This document shows positions 44,745 to 51,945 of a stretch of DNA of 64,000 nucleotides, in pieces (positions within the stretch are counted from its first letter, which is position 1; each line of letters begins with the position of its first letter). The notes beneath the pieces are model-generated. The model worked only from the letters and a program-made list of their open reading frames with translations, searched no databases and was not told the origin of the DNA. A program made the position numbers and the translations under genes. This DNA is from Paracoccus sp. MA (lineage in GTDB: Bacteria; Pseudomonadota; Alphaproteobacteria; Rhodobacterales; Rhodobacteraceae), in assembly GCF_020990385.1 (NCBI RefSeq), contig NZ_CP087598.1, positions 1,222,001 through 1,286,000 on the forward strand, read 5' to 3'.

Positions 44745-45872
44745 ATGCCCGGACTTCGCCCCGATGTGGACCCCGAGGGCTTGCAGGAATTCTCGGTCGT
44801 CTTCACCGACCGCTCGCTCAACCACATGTCGCAGAAATTCCAGGCCGCGATGCGCGAGATCTCGGCCATGCTGCGCGAGGTCTACGGGGCCGAGGCGGTG
44901 GCGCTGGTTCCGGGCGGCGGCACCTGCGCCATGGAGGCGGTGGCCCGCCAGTTCGGCCGCGACGCCCATGCGCTGATCGTCCGCAACGGCTTTTTCAGCT
45001 ATCGCTGGAGCCAGATCTTCGAGGCCGGCGGCTTTGCCCGCCAGACCACGGTGATGATGGCCCGGCCCCAGGGCAACGAGCCGCGCGCGCCCTTCGCCCC
45101 GGCACCCGTCGAGGAGTTGGTGGCCAAGATCCGCGAAGCCCGCCCCGATGCCGTCTTCGCCCCGCATGTCGAGACGGCGGCGGGCATGATCCTGCCCGAC
45201 GATTACATCAAGGCGCTGGCCGATGCCGCGCATGAGGTCGGCGCGGTCATGGTGCTGGACTGCATCGCCTCGGGCGCGATCTGGGTCGACATGCGCGAGA
45301 CGGGCGTGGACGTGCTGATCTCGGCGCCGCAAAAGGGCTGGTCGGCCTCGCCCTCGGCCGGGATGGTGATGCTGTCCCCGCGCGGGATCGAGCGTCTGGA
45401 GACCACGGTCAGCGACAGCTTCGCGCTGGACCTGAAGAAATGGCGCGCGATCATGAAGGCTTACGAGGATGGCGGCCATGCCTATCACGCCACCCTGCCG
45501 ACCGACGCGCTGCTGGGCCTGCGCGATGCAATGAACGAGACGCGCGACTTCGGCCTCGAGGCGGCGCGAGAGGCGCAGTGGCGGCTGGGCGACGCGGTGC
45601 GCTCGGAACTGGCGCGGCGCGGGCTGCGCTCGGTCGCGGCCGAGGGCTTTGCCGCGCCGGGCGTGGTGGTCTGCTATACCGACGACCCCGAGGTGCAGAG
45701 CGGTCGCAAGTTTCTGGCCGCCGGCTATCAGATCGCCGCGGGCGTGCCCTTGCAGGTGAACGAGGGCGAGGGCTTCCGCAGCTTCCGCATCGGGCTGTTC
45801 GGGCTGGACAAGCTCGGCGATGTCGAGGGCACGCTGGCGCGGCTGATCCCGGCCTTCGACGCAGCCCTGTGA
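44745..45872 (+). CDS. Class V PLP aminotransferase (alanine-glyoxylate type)
   Basis: A 375-residue class V aminotransferase: VALVPGGGTCAMEAVARQF, FAPHVETAAGMILPDDYI, MVLDCIASGAIWVDM and the Schiff-base lysine in LISAPQKGWSASPSAGMVML. The family includes alanine-glyoxylate and serine-glyoxylate aminotransferases. It is divergent from the gamma-glutamyl-polyamine operon, with 142 bases between, and may handle its amino-acid products; this is inference. AGAAAGGA lies 7 bases before ATG 44745. Confidence 0.87.
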   Translation: MPGLRPDVDPEGLQEFSVVFTDRSLNHMSQKFQAAMREISAMLREVYGAEAVALVPGGGTCAMEAVARQFGRDAHALIVRNGFFSYRWSQIFEAGGFARQTTVMMARPQGNEPRAPFAPAPVEELVAKIREARPDAVFAPHVETAAGMILPDDYIKALADAAHEVGAVMVLDCIASGAIWVDMRETGVDVLISAPQKGWSASPSAGMVMLSPRGIERLETTVSDSFALDLKKWRAIMKAYEDGGHAYHATLPTDALLGLRDAMNETRDFGLEAAREAQWRLGDAVRSELARRGLRSVAAEGFAAPGVVVCYTDDPEVQSGRKFLAAGYQIAAGVPLQVNEGEGFRSFRIGLFGLDKLGDVEGTLARLIPAFDAAL

Positions 45873-45994
45873 CCCGGTCCGGTAACGCGACGTCCTGACG
45901 CGGCGGGCGGGAAATCCGGGCGGTTCCGGGAACGATCTGCCGGCTTGGGTGTTTGCCTTGCGAAACCCATACAGCCCTGTGAAAGGACAATGTC

Positions 45995-46423
45995 ATGGCG
46001 AAACCTGAAGCCACCGCCGACGAAGTGAAAGCCCAGGCGCGCGAGGCCGCCGACGAGGTGGGCCGCCACACCCGCCGCGCCGCCGACGAGGCGACCGAAG
46101 CCTATGAGACCGCCCGCGAGCGCGGCGCCGAGCTTTACGAAACCGCGCGCGAGAAAGGCGCCGAATTCGTCGAGACCGCCCGTCAGCGTGGTGCCGAATA
46201 TGCCGAGACGGTCCGCGAGCGTGGCCATGACTATGCCGAACGCGCCCGCGACGAGGCTCGCCGGCTGTATCGCCAGGGCGAGCGGCAGGCGCATGAGGTC
46301 GCAGCCCATGCCGAAGAATATTACGACGAGGTCTCGGGCATGGTGCGCCGCAACCCCGCCCAGGCGCTGGGGATCGCGGCGGGCGTCGGCTTCCTGCTGG
46401 GCCTGATCATCGCGCGCCGCTGA
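45995..46423 (+). CDS. ElaB/YqjD/DUF883-like membrane-anchored protein with 11-residue repeats
   Basis: A 142-residue protein: a highly charged helical region, then a C-terminal membrane helix (PAQALGIAAGVGFLLGLIIARR), the arrangement of the DUF883 family that tethers to the inner membrane and is stress-related. Residues 39-82 are four 11-mers of the type TAxERGAEYxE, like the 11-mer amphipathic repeats of LEA proteins. It is 8 bases from the next gene, so both are one operon. Confidence 0.85.
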   Translation: MAKPEATADEVKAQAREAADEVGRHTRRAADEATEAYETARERGAELYETAREKGAEFVETARQRGAEYAETVRERGHDYAERARDEARRLYRQGERQAHEVAAHAEEYYDEVSGMVRRNPAQALGIAAGVGFLLGLIIARR

Positions 46424-46431
46424 GGCCGGCG

Positions 46432-47142
46432 ATGTTCGATTACACCCGGAACCTGCAGCTTGCCCTGACGGACAGGCTGCGCCGCGCGGGCTTGGGCGCC
46501 GGGGCAGGGCTGGCCCTGCTGATCGGCGCCGGCTTCCTGCTTGCGGCGCTGTGGACTTGGCTGGCGGATCATCTTGGCTGGGGGGCGCTCGGCGCCTCCC
46601 TCGCCATCGGCATCGGCTTTCTGGTGATCGGGCTGCTGGTGATGCTGATGGCGCGCAAGGAGCGCCATCCCGTGCCCACCACCGACGAGTTGAAGGCCGA
46701 GGTCGAGCAGCGGCTGATGCTGGCCGCCGATGCCGCCATCGGGAAAGCCACCGGCGCAGCGGATGCGGCGCTGGAGCGGGCCTCCCAAAAGGCCAATCGG
46801 CTGATGGAACAGGCCGAGCAGCGCGTCCACAGCGTCGCCGACAGCCTGTCCTACAAGGCCGACCGCTTGGCCGACCGGGCCGAGGCGCGGGTCTATGGCA
46901 CCGCGCGCCGCGCCGGAGAGCAGGCCGCGCAACGGCTGGGCCTGCCCCCGGATGCGCTGCGCCGCGCCGCGGGACAGGTCCAGGCAGCCTCGCAATCGCG
47001 GGCAGCGGCCATAGCGCCGCTGATCGGGGCCTTCGCGGTCGGCATGACGCTGGCCTCGCGCTTCCAGGACTGGCGGCAGCGCGACACCCCGGAATGGGAC
47101 GCCGCCGAGGACTGGACGGACGATCCTTACGAGGATGGTTGA
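46432..47142 (+). CDS. Phage holin-family (DUF1469-like) membrane protein with helical tail
   Basis: A 236-residue protein. Two membrane helices (about 19-43 and 50-74, LGWGALGASLAIGIGFLVIGLLVMLMARKERH) match the PF07332 holin-like family. A long alanine-rich helical region follows, then a hydrophobic segment (AAAIAPLIGAFAVGMTLAS) near the C-terminus. Such genes usually stand next to DUF883 genes in stress operons and are not lysis genes. Function unknown. Confidence 0.8.
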   Translation: MFDYTRNLQLALTDRLRRAGLGAGAGLALLIGAGFLLAALWTWLADHLGWGALGASLAIGIGFLVIGLLVMLMARKERHPVPTTDELKAEVEQRLMLAADAAIGKATGAADAALERASQKANRLMEQAEQRVHSVADSLSYKADRLADRAEARVYGTARRAGEQAAQRLGLPPDALRRAAGQVQAASQSRAAAIAPLIGAFAVGMTLASRFQDWRQRDTPEWDAAEDWTDDPYEDG

Positions 47143-47385
47143 AGTGTATGCCCTAGGGCGCTTATTTTATTAAAGTTATTTTGCCTTACTCTTGCTCGTC
47201 GGTGCCGCGCCAACGACGCGGCAGCCGGAAGGTCGTTAGGATTCCCGGCGCTGCTGACTGTCCTGAAATCTAAAACCGCAGGCGCCGGCCAAGCGTTTCA
47301 GATGACCGTCCGCGCCATGCATCCCCCTGGGGCCAGAGGTTGCTGGAAGAACCCTGATAAATCTCCGGCAAGCCATTATTTTCAA
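47143..47385. other. Intergenic region, no gene seen
   Basis: About 240 bases between the holin-family gene and the grxD terminator. An AT-rich block, TTATTTTATTAAAGTTATTTTG at 47163-47184 in part, lies just after the stop at 47142. No hairpin with a T-run is clear for the + strand operon, and I see no RNA gene. Confidence 0.4.
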
Positions 47386-47413
47386 AAAGAAAAGGCCCCG
47401 ACAATGCGGGGCC
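47386..47413 (-). terminator. Intrinsic terminator of grxD
   Basis: A 7-bp stem, GGCCCCG (47394-47400) with CGGGGCC (47407-47413), loop ACAATG. On the minus strand the hairpin is followed by TTTTCTTTTT. It lies 30 bases past the grxD stop. Confidence 0.88.
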
Positions 47414-47442
47414 GTCGTTGTCAGTGAGGGCAGGGCGCCCGG

Positions 47443-47805
47443 TCAGGCATTGGCCTCGCGGATGCGGTCGGCGGCTTCCTTGTCATAGGTCACGCCCGCC
47501 TTTTCGAAAAGCTGGTCAAGCTCGCCCGACAGGGTCATCTCGGTGACGATGTCGCAGCCGCCGACGAACTCTCCCTTGACATAAAGCTGCGGAATCGTCG
47601 GCCAGTCCGAGAATTCCTTGATGCCCTGGCGGATCGCCTCGTCCGCCAGCACGTTCACGTCGCGATACTGGACGTTCATATAGTTCAGCACCCCGGCGAC
47701 GCGGCTTGAAAAGCCGCATTGAGGCATCTCCTTGGTGCCTTTCATGAACAGGACGACATCGTTGCCGTCGATGGTGTCCTGGATCTGCTGGCGTGCGTCG
47801 GTCAT
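47443..47805 (-). CDS. grxD: Monothiol glutaredoxin (Grx4 type)
   Basis: A 120-residue protein with the CGFS active site ([14 protein letters not shown]), glutathione-binding [19 protein letters not shown] and a normal Grx4 length. It carries [2Fe-2S] clusters, usually in a complex with BolA, for iron-sulfur trafficking and iron sensing. The bolA gene lies 51 bases upstream on the same strand. Confidence 0.96.
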   Translation of the reverse strand: MTDARQQIQDTIDGNDVVLFMKGTKEMPQCGFSSRVAGVLNYMNVQYRDVNVLADEAIRQGIKEFSDWPTIPQLYVKGEFVGGCDIVTEMTLSGELDQLFEKAGVTYDKEAADRIREANA

Positions 47806-47856
47806 TCTGCTGGTCCTTGCTGAAGCGTCGCCATGGCGCGACGCTGGCGGTTGATC

Positions 47857-48099
47857 TTATTCGGGGGCCTTGGTGGTCAGGGCAAGCGCATGCAGCGCGC
47901 CGTTCGGGCCGTCCATGTGGCCCTGCAGCGCCGCATAGACTGCGCGCTGCTGCTGCACGCGGTTCTGGCCGCGGAAGCTTTCGTCGATCACCTCGGCAGC
48001 ATAATGGTTTCCGTCCCCGGCAAGGTCGGTGATGGTGATCTGGGCATTGGGAAATGCAGCGCGGATCAGGGCTTCGATATCCTGGGCTTCCATCGCCAT
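47857..48099 (-). CDS. bolA: BolA-family protein
   Basis: An 80-residue protein of BolA/YrbA type: IEALIRAAFPNAQITITDLAGDGNHYAAEVIDESFRGQNRVQQQRAVYAAL is continuous BolA fold, with the conserved RVxxHRxVY-like segment changed to RVQQQRAVY, and HALALTTKAPE at the end. It partners with the monothiol glutaredoxin encoded next to it. AAGGAA lies 5 to 8 bases before ATG 48099; ATG 48093 is also possible. Confidence 0.93.
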   Translation of the reverse strand: MAMEAQDIEALIRAAFPNAQITITDLAGDGNHYAAEVIDESFRGQNRVQQQRAVYAALQGHMDGPNGALHALALTTKAPE

Positions 48100-48260
48100 G
48101 GCGGTTCCTTTCACTGTTCTCCATGATGTAGGGGAAGCCCGCGCGGCCCGCAAGATCGCCCTTCACGCCGCATCCCGCCAGGACGGGCAGGGATCGGGGC
48201 AGCTTGCCCCCGCGCGGCGGGGATGCCACTCTGCCCGCGGCAGCAGAAGGGCGATCCAGG

Positions 48261-49472
48261 ATGTCGAACGCGGTTTCCGACAGCGACCCCGCGCGCGGCA
48301 GCGCCGGCGAGGTCTTCGGGGCCTTCCTGCGGCTGGGCCTGACCTCCTTCGGCGGGCCGATTGCGCATCTGGGCTATTTCCGCGACGAGCTGGTGGTGCG
48401 GCGGCGCTGGCTGGACGATCACGCTTATGCCGATCTGATCGCGCTGTGCCAGTTCCTGCCCGGCCCGGCCTCGAGCCAGGTCGGCTTTGCCCTGGGCCTG
48501 ATGCGGGCCGGCTGGCTGGGGGCGCTTGCAGCCTTCACCGCCTTCACCTTGCCTTCGGCGCTGATCCTGCTGGTGTTTGCCGGGGCTGCGACGGCGATTT
48601 CGGGGCCGCTGGGGCAGGGGGCGCTGCACGGGCTCAAGGTCGTGGCGGTGGCCATCGTGGCCCAGGCGGTCTGGGGCATGGCGCGGCAGCTGTGCCCGGA
48701 TCGCGAGCGCGCGGCGATCGCGGTGCTCGCGGTCGTCGTGCTGGCCGCGCTGCCGGGCGCCCCCGGCATGATCCTCGCCATCGCCGCCGGCGCGGGGCTG
48801 GGGCTTGCCTTGGGCCGCGGCGCGGCAAGGCCCGCCAGCGGGCATCTGGTCGTGCCGTTGTCCCGAGGCGCGGGGGCGGCGGCCCTGCTGCTGTTCCTGG
48901 CGCTGCTGGCCTTGCTGCCGCTGCTGGCGGACGGGTCGCAGGCGCTCGCGATGATCGACAGCTTCTATCGCGCCGGGGCGCTGGTCTTCGGCGGCGGCCA
49001 TGTCGTGCTGCCGCTTCTGGATGCCGAGGTGGTGCAGCCCGGCTGGATCGGCCCACAGGCCTTTCTGGCCGGCTATGGCGCGGCGCAGGCGGTGCCGGGG
49101 CCGCTTTTCACCTTTGCCGCCTATCTGGGCGCGGCCCTGGGGCCCGAGCCGAACGGGGTGCTGGGCGCCGCGCTTGCGCTGCTGGCGATCTTCCTGCCGG
49201 GATTTCTGGTGCTGCTGGGCGTCCTGCCGTTCTGGGACCGCTTCCGCCGCATGGCCGGGGCGCAATCGCTGATGCAGGGGGCGAATGCCGCCGTGGTCGG
49301 CATTCTGGGCGCGGCGCTGTATTCCCCGGTCTTTACCACCGCGATCGGCGGCCTGCCGGACCTGGCGCTGGCGCTCGCCTGTTTCGTGGCCCTGACGGGC
49401 TGGAAGCTCGCGCCCTGGCGGGTGGTGCTTCTGGCCGCGATGGCGGGCGCTGCACTGGCGCTGGCCGGATGA
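48261..49472 (+). CDS. chrA: ChrA-family chromate-type transporter
   Basis: A 403-residue membrane protein of the two-half CHR family. The first half opens with FLRLGLTSFGGPIAHLGYFRDELVVRRRWLDD and has CQFLPGPASSQVGFALG; the second half repeats the pattern with FYRAGALVFGGGHVVLPLLDAEVV and GYGAAQAVPGPLFTFAAYLG. About 10-12 helices. The family exports chromate; sulfate or other oxyanions are possible. ATG 48261 (MSNAVSDSDPARG) is preferred to 48204. Confidence 0.92.
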   Translation: MSNAVSDSDPARGSAGEVFGAFLRLGLTSFGGPIAHLGYFRDELVVRRRWLDDHAYADLIALCQFLPGPASSQVGFALGLMRAGWLGALAAFTAFTLPSALILLVFAGAATAISGPLGQGALHGLKVVAVAIVAQAVWGMARQLCPDRERAAIAVLAVVVLAALPGAPGMILAIAAGAGLGLALGRGAARPASGHLVVPLSRGAGAAALLLFLALLALLPLLADGSQALAMIDSFYRAGALVFGGGHVVLPLLDAEVVQPGWIGPQAFLAGYGAAQAVPGPLFTFAAYLGAALGPEPNGVLGAALALLAIFLPGFLVLLGVLPFWDRFRRMAGAQSLMQGANAAVVGILGAALYSPVFTTAIGGLPDLALALACFVALTGWKLAPWRVVLLAAMAGAALALAG

Positions 49473-49803
49473 GCGAGCTTCCGCCGCCCTTGATCGGAAG
49501 GGGGTTCTGGCGGAGGAAAAATAATCCGAAGGCAGGCTGGCCCCAAGGGCGGAAAGGACCGATTTCGGATATCGGGCAGCGGGCTTGTCCCTCGACGCGC
49601 TTTCTCATCGTGGGACGTGGAGGCCGAGGCCGTGACTCCGAAGGCGCCAGAGCCGAGTTTATATGAGAAAGCCGGACTGGAACGGGCGCCGCACCATCTT
49701 GGCAAGTTCCATGCATTTGCCCAGCGCTGGTCTTCGGTGCCGAGCGGGCGGCGCCACCACTCGCGCGTCAAGGGTCGAAGCCTGCACCAGAGTGGTCATT
49801 CTT
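49473..49803. other. Left flank of the transposon, no gene seen
   Basis: About 330 bases between chrA and the target duplication. Open frames here have no ribosome-binding site or motif. I could not identify a conserved chromosomal attachment gene in it, so what guided the insertion is unclear. Confidence 0.4.
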
Positions 49804-49808
49804 TCGGT
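49804..49808 (+). repeat. Target-site duplication TCGGT (left copy)
   Basis: The 5 bases TCGGT stand directly before the left transposon end and are repeated directly after the right end at 59644-59648. A 5-bp duplication is the rule for Tn7- and Tn5053-type elements. Confidence 0.9.
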
Positions 49809-49836
49809 TGTCGAACAACTGAAATAATGGCCATTC
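49809..49836 (+). repeat. Left terminal inverted repeat of the Tn7-like element
   Basis: 28 bases starting TGTC, matching the right end with three mismatches (positions 5, 6 and 9). The last 19 bases (ACTGAAATAATGGCCATTC) are identical and are probably a TnsB-binding site. Confidence 0.9.
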
Positions 49837-49953
49837 TGGAAGTCTTGGGTCTCTTTAACTGATTGATTTCAATACATCTCGTAAGTGCCCGTTTTCTGAT
49901 TTGACCACTTTCCACGCAAATATTGACCATCGAAACTTGCTCCGGCGCCAAAG

Positions 49954-49977
49954 AAAAAGGCCGCCCGAAGGCGGCCT
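49954..49977 (-). terminator. Intrinsic terminator of the transposition operon
   Basis: A perfect 8-bp stem, AGGCCGCC (49958-49965) with GGCGGCCT (49970-49977), CGAA loop. On the minus strand it runs into TTTTTCTTT. It lies 58 bases past the tniQ stop. Confidence 0.92.
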
Positions 49978-50034
49978 GACTGGCAAATGGGTGACTTGAC
50001 GAGGGGGTGAACCGAATCCTGCCCGGGATGCGGA

Positions 50035-50976
50035 TCAGGATTCAGCAATGCTGGCGAGATGCTCTTCAAAGATTCTGCGGAGCGAATTGCTCGGGAGGGG
50101 ATGCCGGAGTTCGTCGAGCAACGGCCCGAAGGCCCCCCATTTCTTGATACGGCATGGGGACCGCTTCGGGTCGAACCCGGCCTGAAGGATTTGCAAGGCG
50201 CGGCGGATGCCTGCTTCCCCGTTGACGATATAGGTCCAGCCGCAGGCCGAAGCGATATCCTGATCCCGGGTGGAAAGGTCGCCGAAGGCAACATATGGCC
50301 CGAACTCCAGGGCGGAACCCAGAAACTCGGTGATCCTGATCACCTGTTCCAGCGGCAGGCTGTCCGGCCAGGCCGGGCCATGACGCCCAGCAAGCCGATT
50401 GGCGATATAGGTCTGGAGCGGGGATCCCGGACAGGGCACAGCGCGGCCCGCAAGATCCTGTAACATCGCGGCGGTTTCTAGCACGCTTCCGGCAAAGACG
50501 CCTTTCCCAACCATATGGTCAGGCCGATCCCGGCGGATCAGGGGTAGCCTGTGTTTCAGGCAGGAACGGATCGGCTTCAGCCGCCAGATCAGCCTCTCGC
50601 GCCGGTGGTTAGAGATGTCATGGCCTGCCGCCATGGCGGCCGCATCGTCCTCGGCGAGGCAGGCCGGACAAAAGCGCAGATCCTGCTGTGGACACAGGCT
50701 GTCAATCAGAGCCTCCTCACCGAGCCTCCAGCTCCGGCTGGTGTTCTGCACCACGGTGTTGCGCAGCACCGGTCCCGGATCCTGCCCGGCAATCTCGCAC
50801 AGCCTGACCACCTCATCCGGATCGCCGATGGAGAGAGCGAAGGGATCAAGGCCGAGATCACGCAGGAAGATCCCGATGGGGCCACGGATATGGAAGGCGG
50901 CCATGCGGACCGCCCAAGACCAATGGGTTTCGTCCGTCCGAAACGGCAGCAAGGGAAAGAGGCGGGCCATGGTCAT
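50035..50976 (-). CDS. tniQ: TniQ-family target-selection protein
   Basis: A 313-residue protein. It has the TniQ zinc-finger layout: LRFCPACLAEDDAAA (CxxC) and then ERLIWRLKPIRSCLKHRLPLI (CxxH). TniQ/TnsD proteins recognise the target DNA and recruit the TnsC ATPase. It is shorter than Tn7 TnsD and near the size of Tn5053 TniQ, so a DNA-recognition extension is limited. It is the last gene of the operon, overlapping tnsC by 4 bases. Confidence 0.88.
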   Translation of the reverse strand: MTMARLFPLLPFRTDETHWSWAVRMAAFHIRGPIGIFLRDLGLDPFALSIGDPDEVVRLCEIAGQDPGPVLRNTVVQNTSRSWRLGEEALIDSLCPQQDLRFCPACLAEDDAAAMAAGHDISNHRRERLIWRLKPIRSCLKHRLPLIRRDRPDHMVGKGVFAGSVLETAAMLQDLAGRAVPCPGSPLQTYIANRLAGRHGPAWPDSLPLEQVIRITEFLGSALEFGPYVAFGDLSTRDQDIASACGWTYIVNGEAGIRRALQILQAGFDPKRSPCRIKKWGAFGPLLDELRHPLPSNSLRRIFEEHLASIAES

Positions 50977-51941
50977 TTCCGCCGCCGCCGCGCCCGCACG
51001 GAAACGGGTCGATCATCCGCCTCGTCCTGATCCGGGTCGATCTGCGGCCAGTCCGGGGCCAGGAAGACATTTCCGCCCAGCGGGCATCCCTCCTGCAGGC
51101 CCCAGAACTCTGCGAAATGGCCGATGTCGAGGCGCGACGCATCGCCCTCCAGCGCAAACTCGATGGCGCCGAGGATCGTCTCGACGCAACGCCCGAAGCG
51201 ATAACGCGCCGCATGGAACAGGCGCGGGATCAGATCGGCCTCAAGCGGCTGCTCCAGCCCGGCAATCCGGCAATAGGCCGCGATCACCTCCCGGAAATTC
51301 GCGCCATCCGTCGCCACGGCCACCGGCGGCAGGTTCAGGGTCGAGAACCGTCGCTGGACCTGCGGATCGGACCGGATGATCTCGCGCAGGTTTTCGGTGC
51401 CCGACAGGATCACGACGACCGCCTCGTCGCCCTGCATGATCGCCTTGATAGCGCGCAGGATCAGGTTGCGGTCGGCACAGAACAGGTCATGCGCCTCGTC
51501 GATCCAGAGGGTGGTGATGTCGAGATCCTTCAGACGGCCGCGCAGGGTCTCCCACAGACTCCAGCCCTCGCGGTGCGCGGCGTTGACAGGATAACCGCTG
51601 CGGTGGAGCAGGGCGCCGGCCATGCTCTTGAAGGTGGCAGGGCTGGGCACGCTCGCCTCAAGATAGTGCCGGCCGTCGGTCCCGGCCCCGGCCAGGGCCG
51701 GGTGTCGTGCAAGGGCGTGGTCGATGAGGGTGGTCTTGCCACCCCCCGCGCCGTCGATCACCATCACGCCACGGGTCTCGCGCTCCGCCGAGAATCGCTG
51801 CGGTTCATGCAGGAGGTTTCCGGCCTCGTCCCGGCGCAGCAGCCGGTCGAAATGGGAGCGGAACGCCGCGTCCCTGGGGGTGTCTATGCGGAGCTTGCGC
51901 AGCTTTTCGAGAATGCGCGCAGTTGCAGCGGGATCGGGCAT
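50973..51941 (-). CDS. tnsC: TnsC/TniB-type AAA+ ATPase
   Basis: A 322-residue ATPase: Walker A GAGGGKTT (64-71), Walker B TLWIDEAHDL (143-152) and a sensor-like VVVILSGTENL. It is a match for TniB/TnsC transposition regulators, which polymerise on target DNA and link target choice to the transposase. It starts 4 bases after the tnsB stop and overlaps tniQ (ATGA). The basic C-terminus (VSVRARRRRK) may bind DNA or TniQ. Confidence 0.93.
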   Translation of the reverse strand: MPDPAATARILEKLRKLRIDTPRDAAFRSHFDRLLRRDEAGNLLHEPQRFSAERETRGVMVIDGAGGGKTTLIDHALARHPALAGAGTDGRHYLEASVPSPATFKSMAGALLHRSGYPVNAAHREGWSLWETLRGRLKDLDITTLWIDEAHDLFCADRNLILRAIKAIMQGDEAVVVILSGTENLREIIRSDPQVQRRFSTLNLPPVAVATDGANFREVIAAYCRIAGLEQPLEADLIPRLFHAARYRFGRCVETILGAIEFALEGDASRLDIGHFAEFWGLQEGCPLGGNVFLAPDWPQIDPDQDEADDRPVSVRARRRRK

Positions 51942-51945
51942 GGGG

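Noticed and set aside
46432..47142. Phage lysis holin
   Set aside because: Only the membrane domain resembles holin-family proteins; no phage genes are near, and it is coupled to a DUF883 stress gene.
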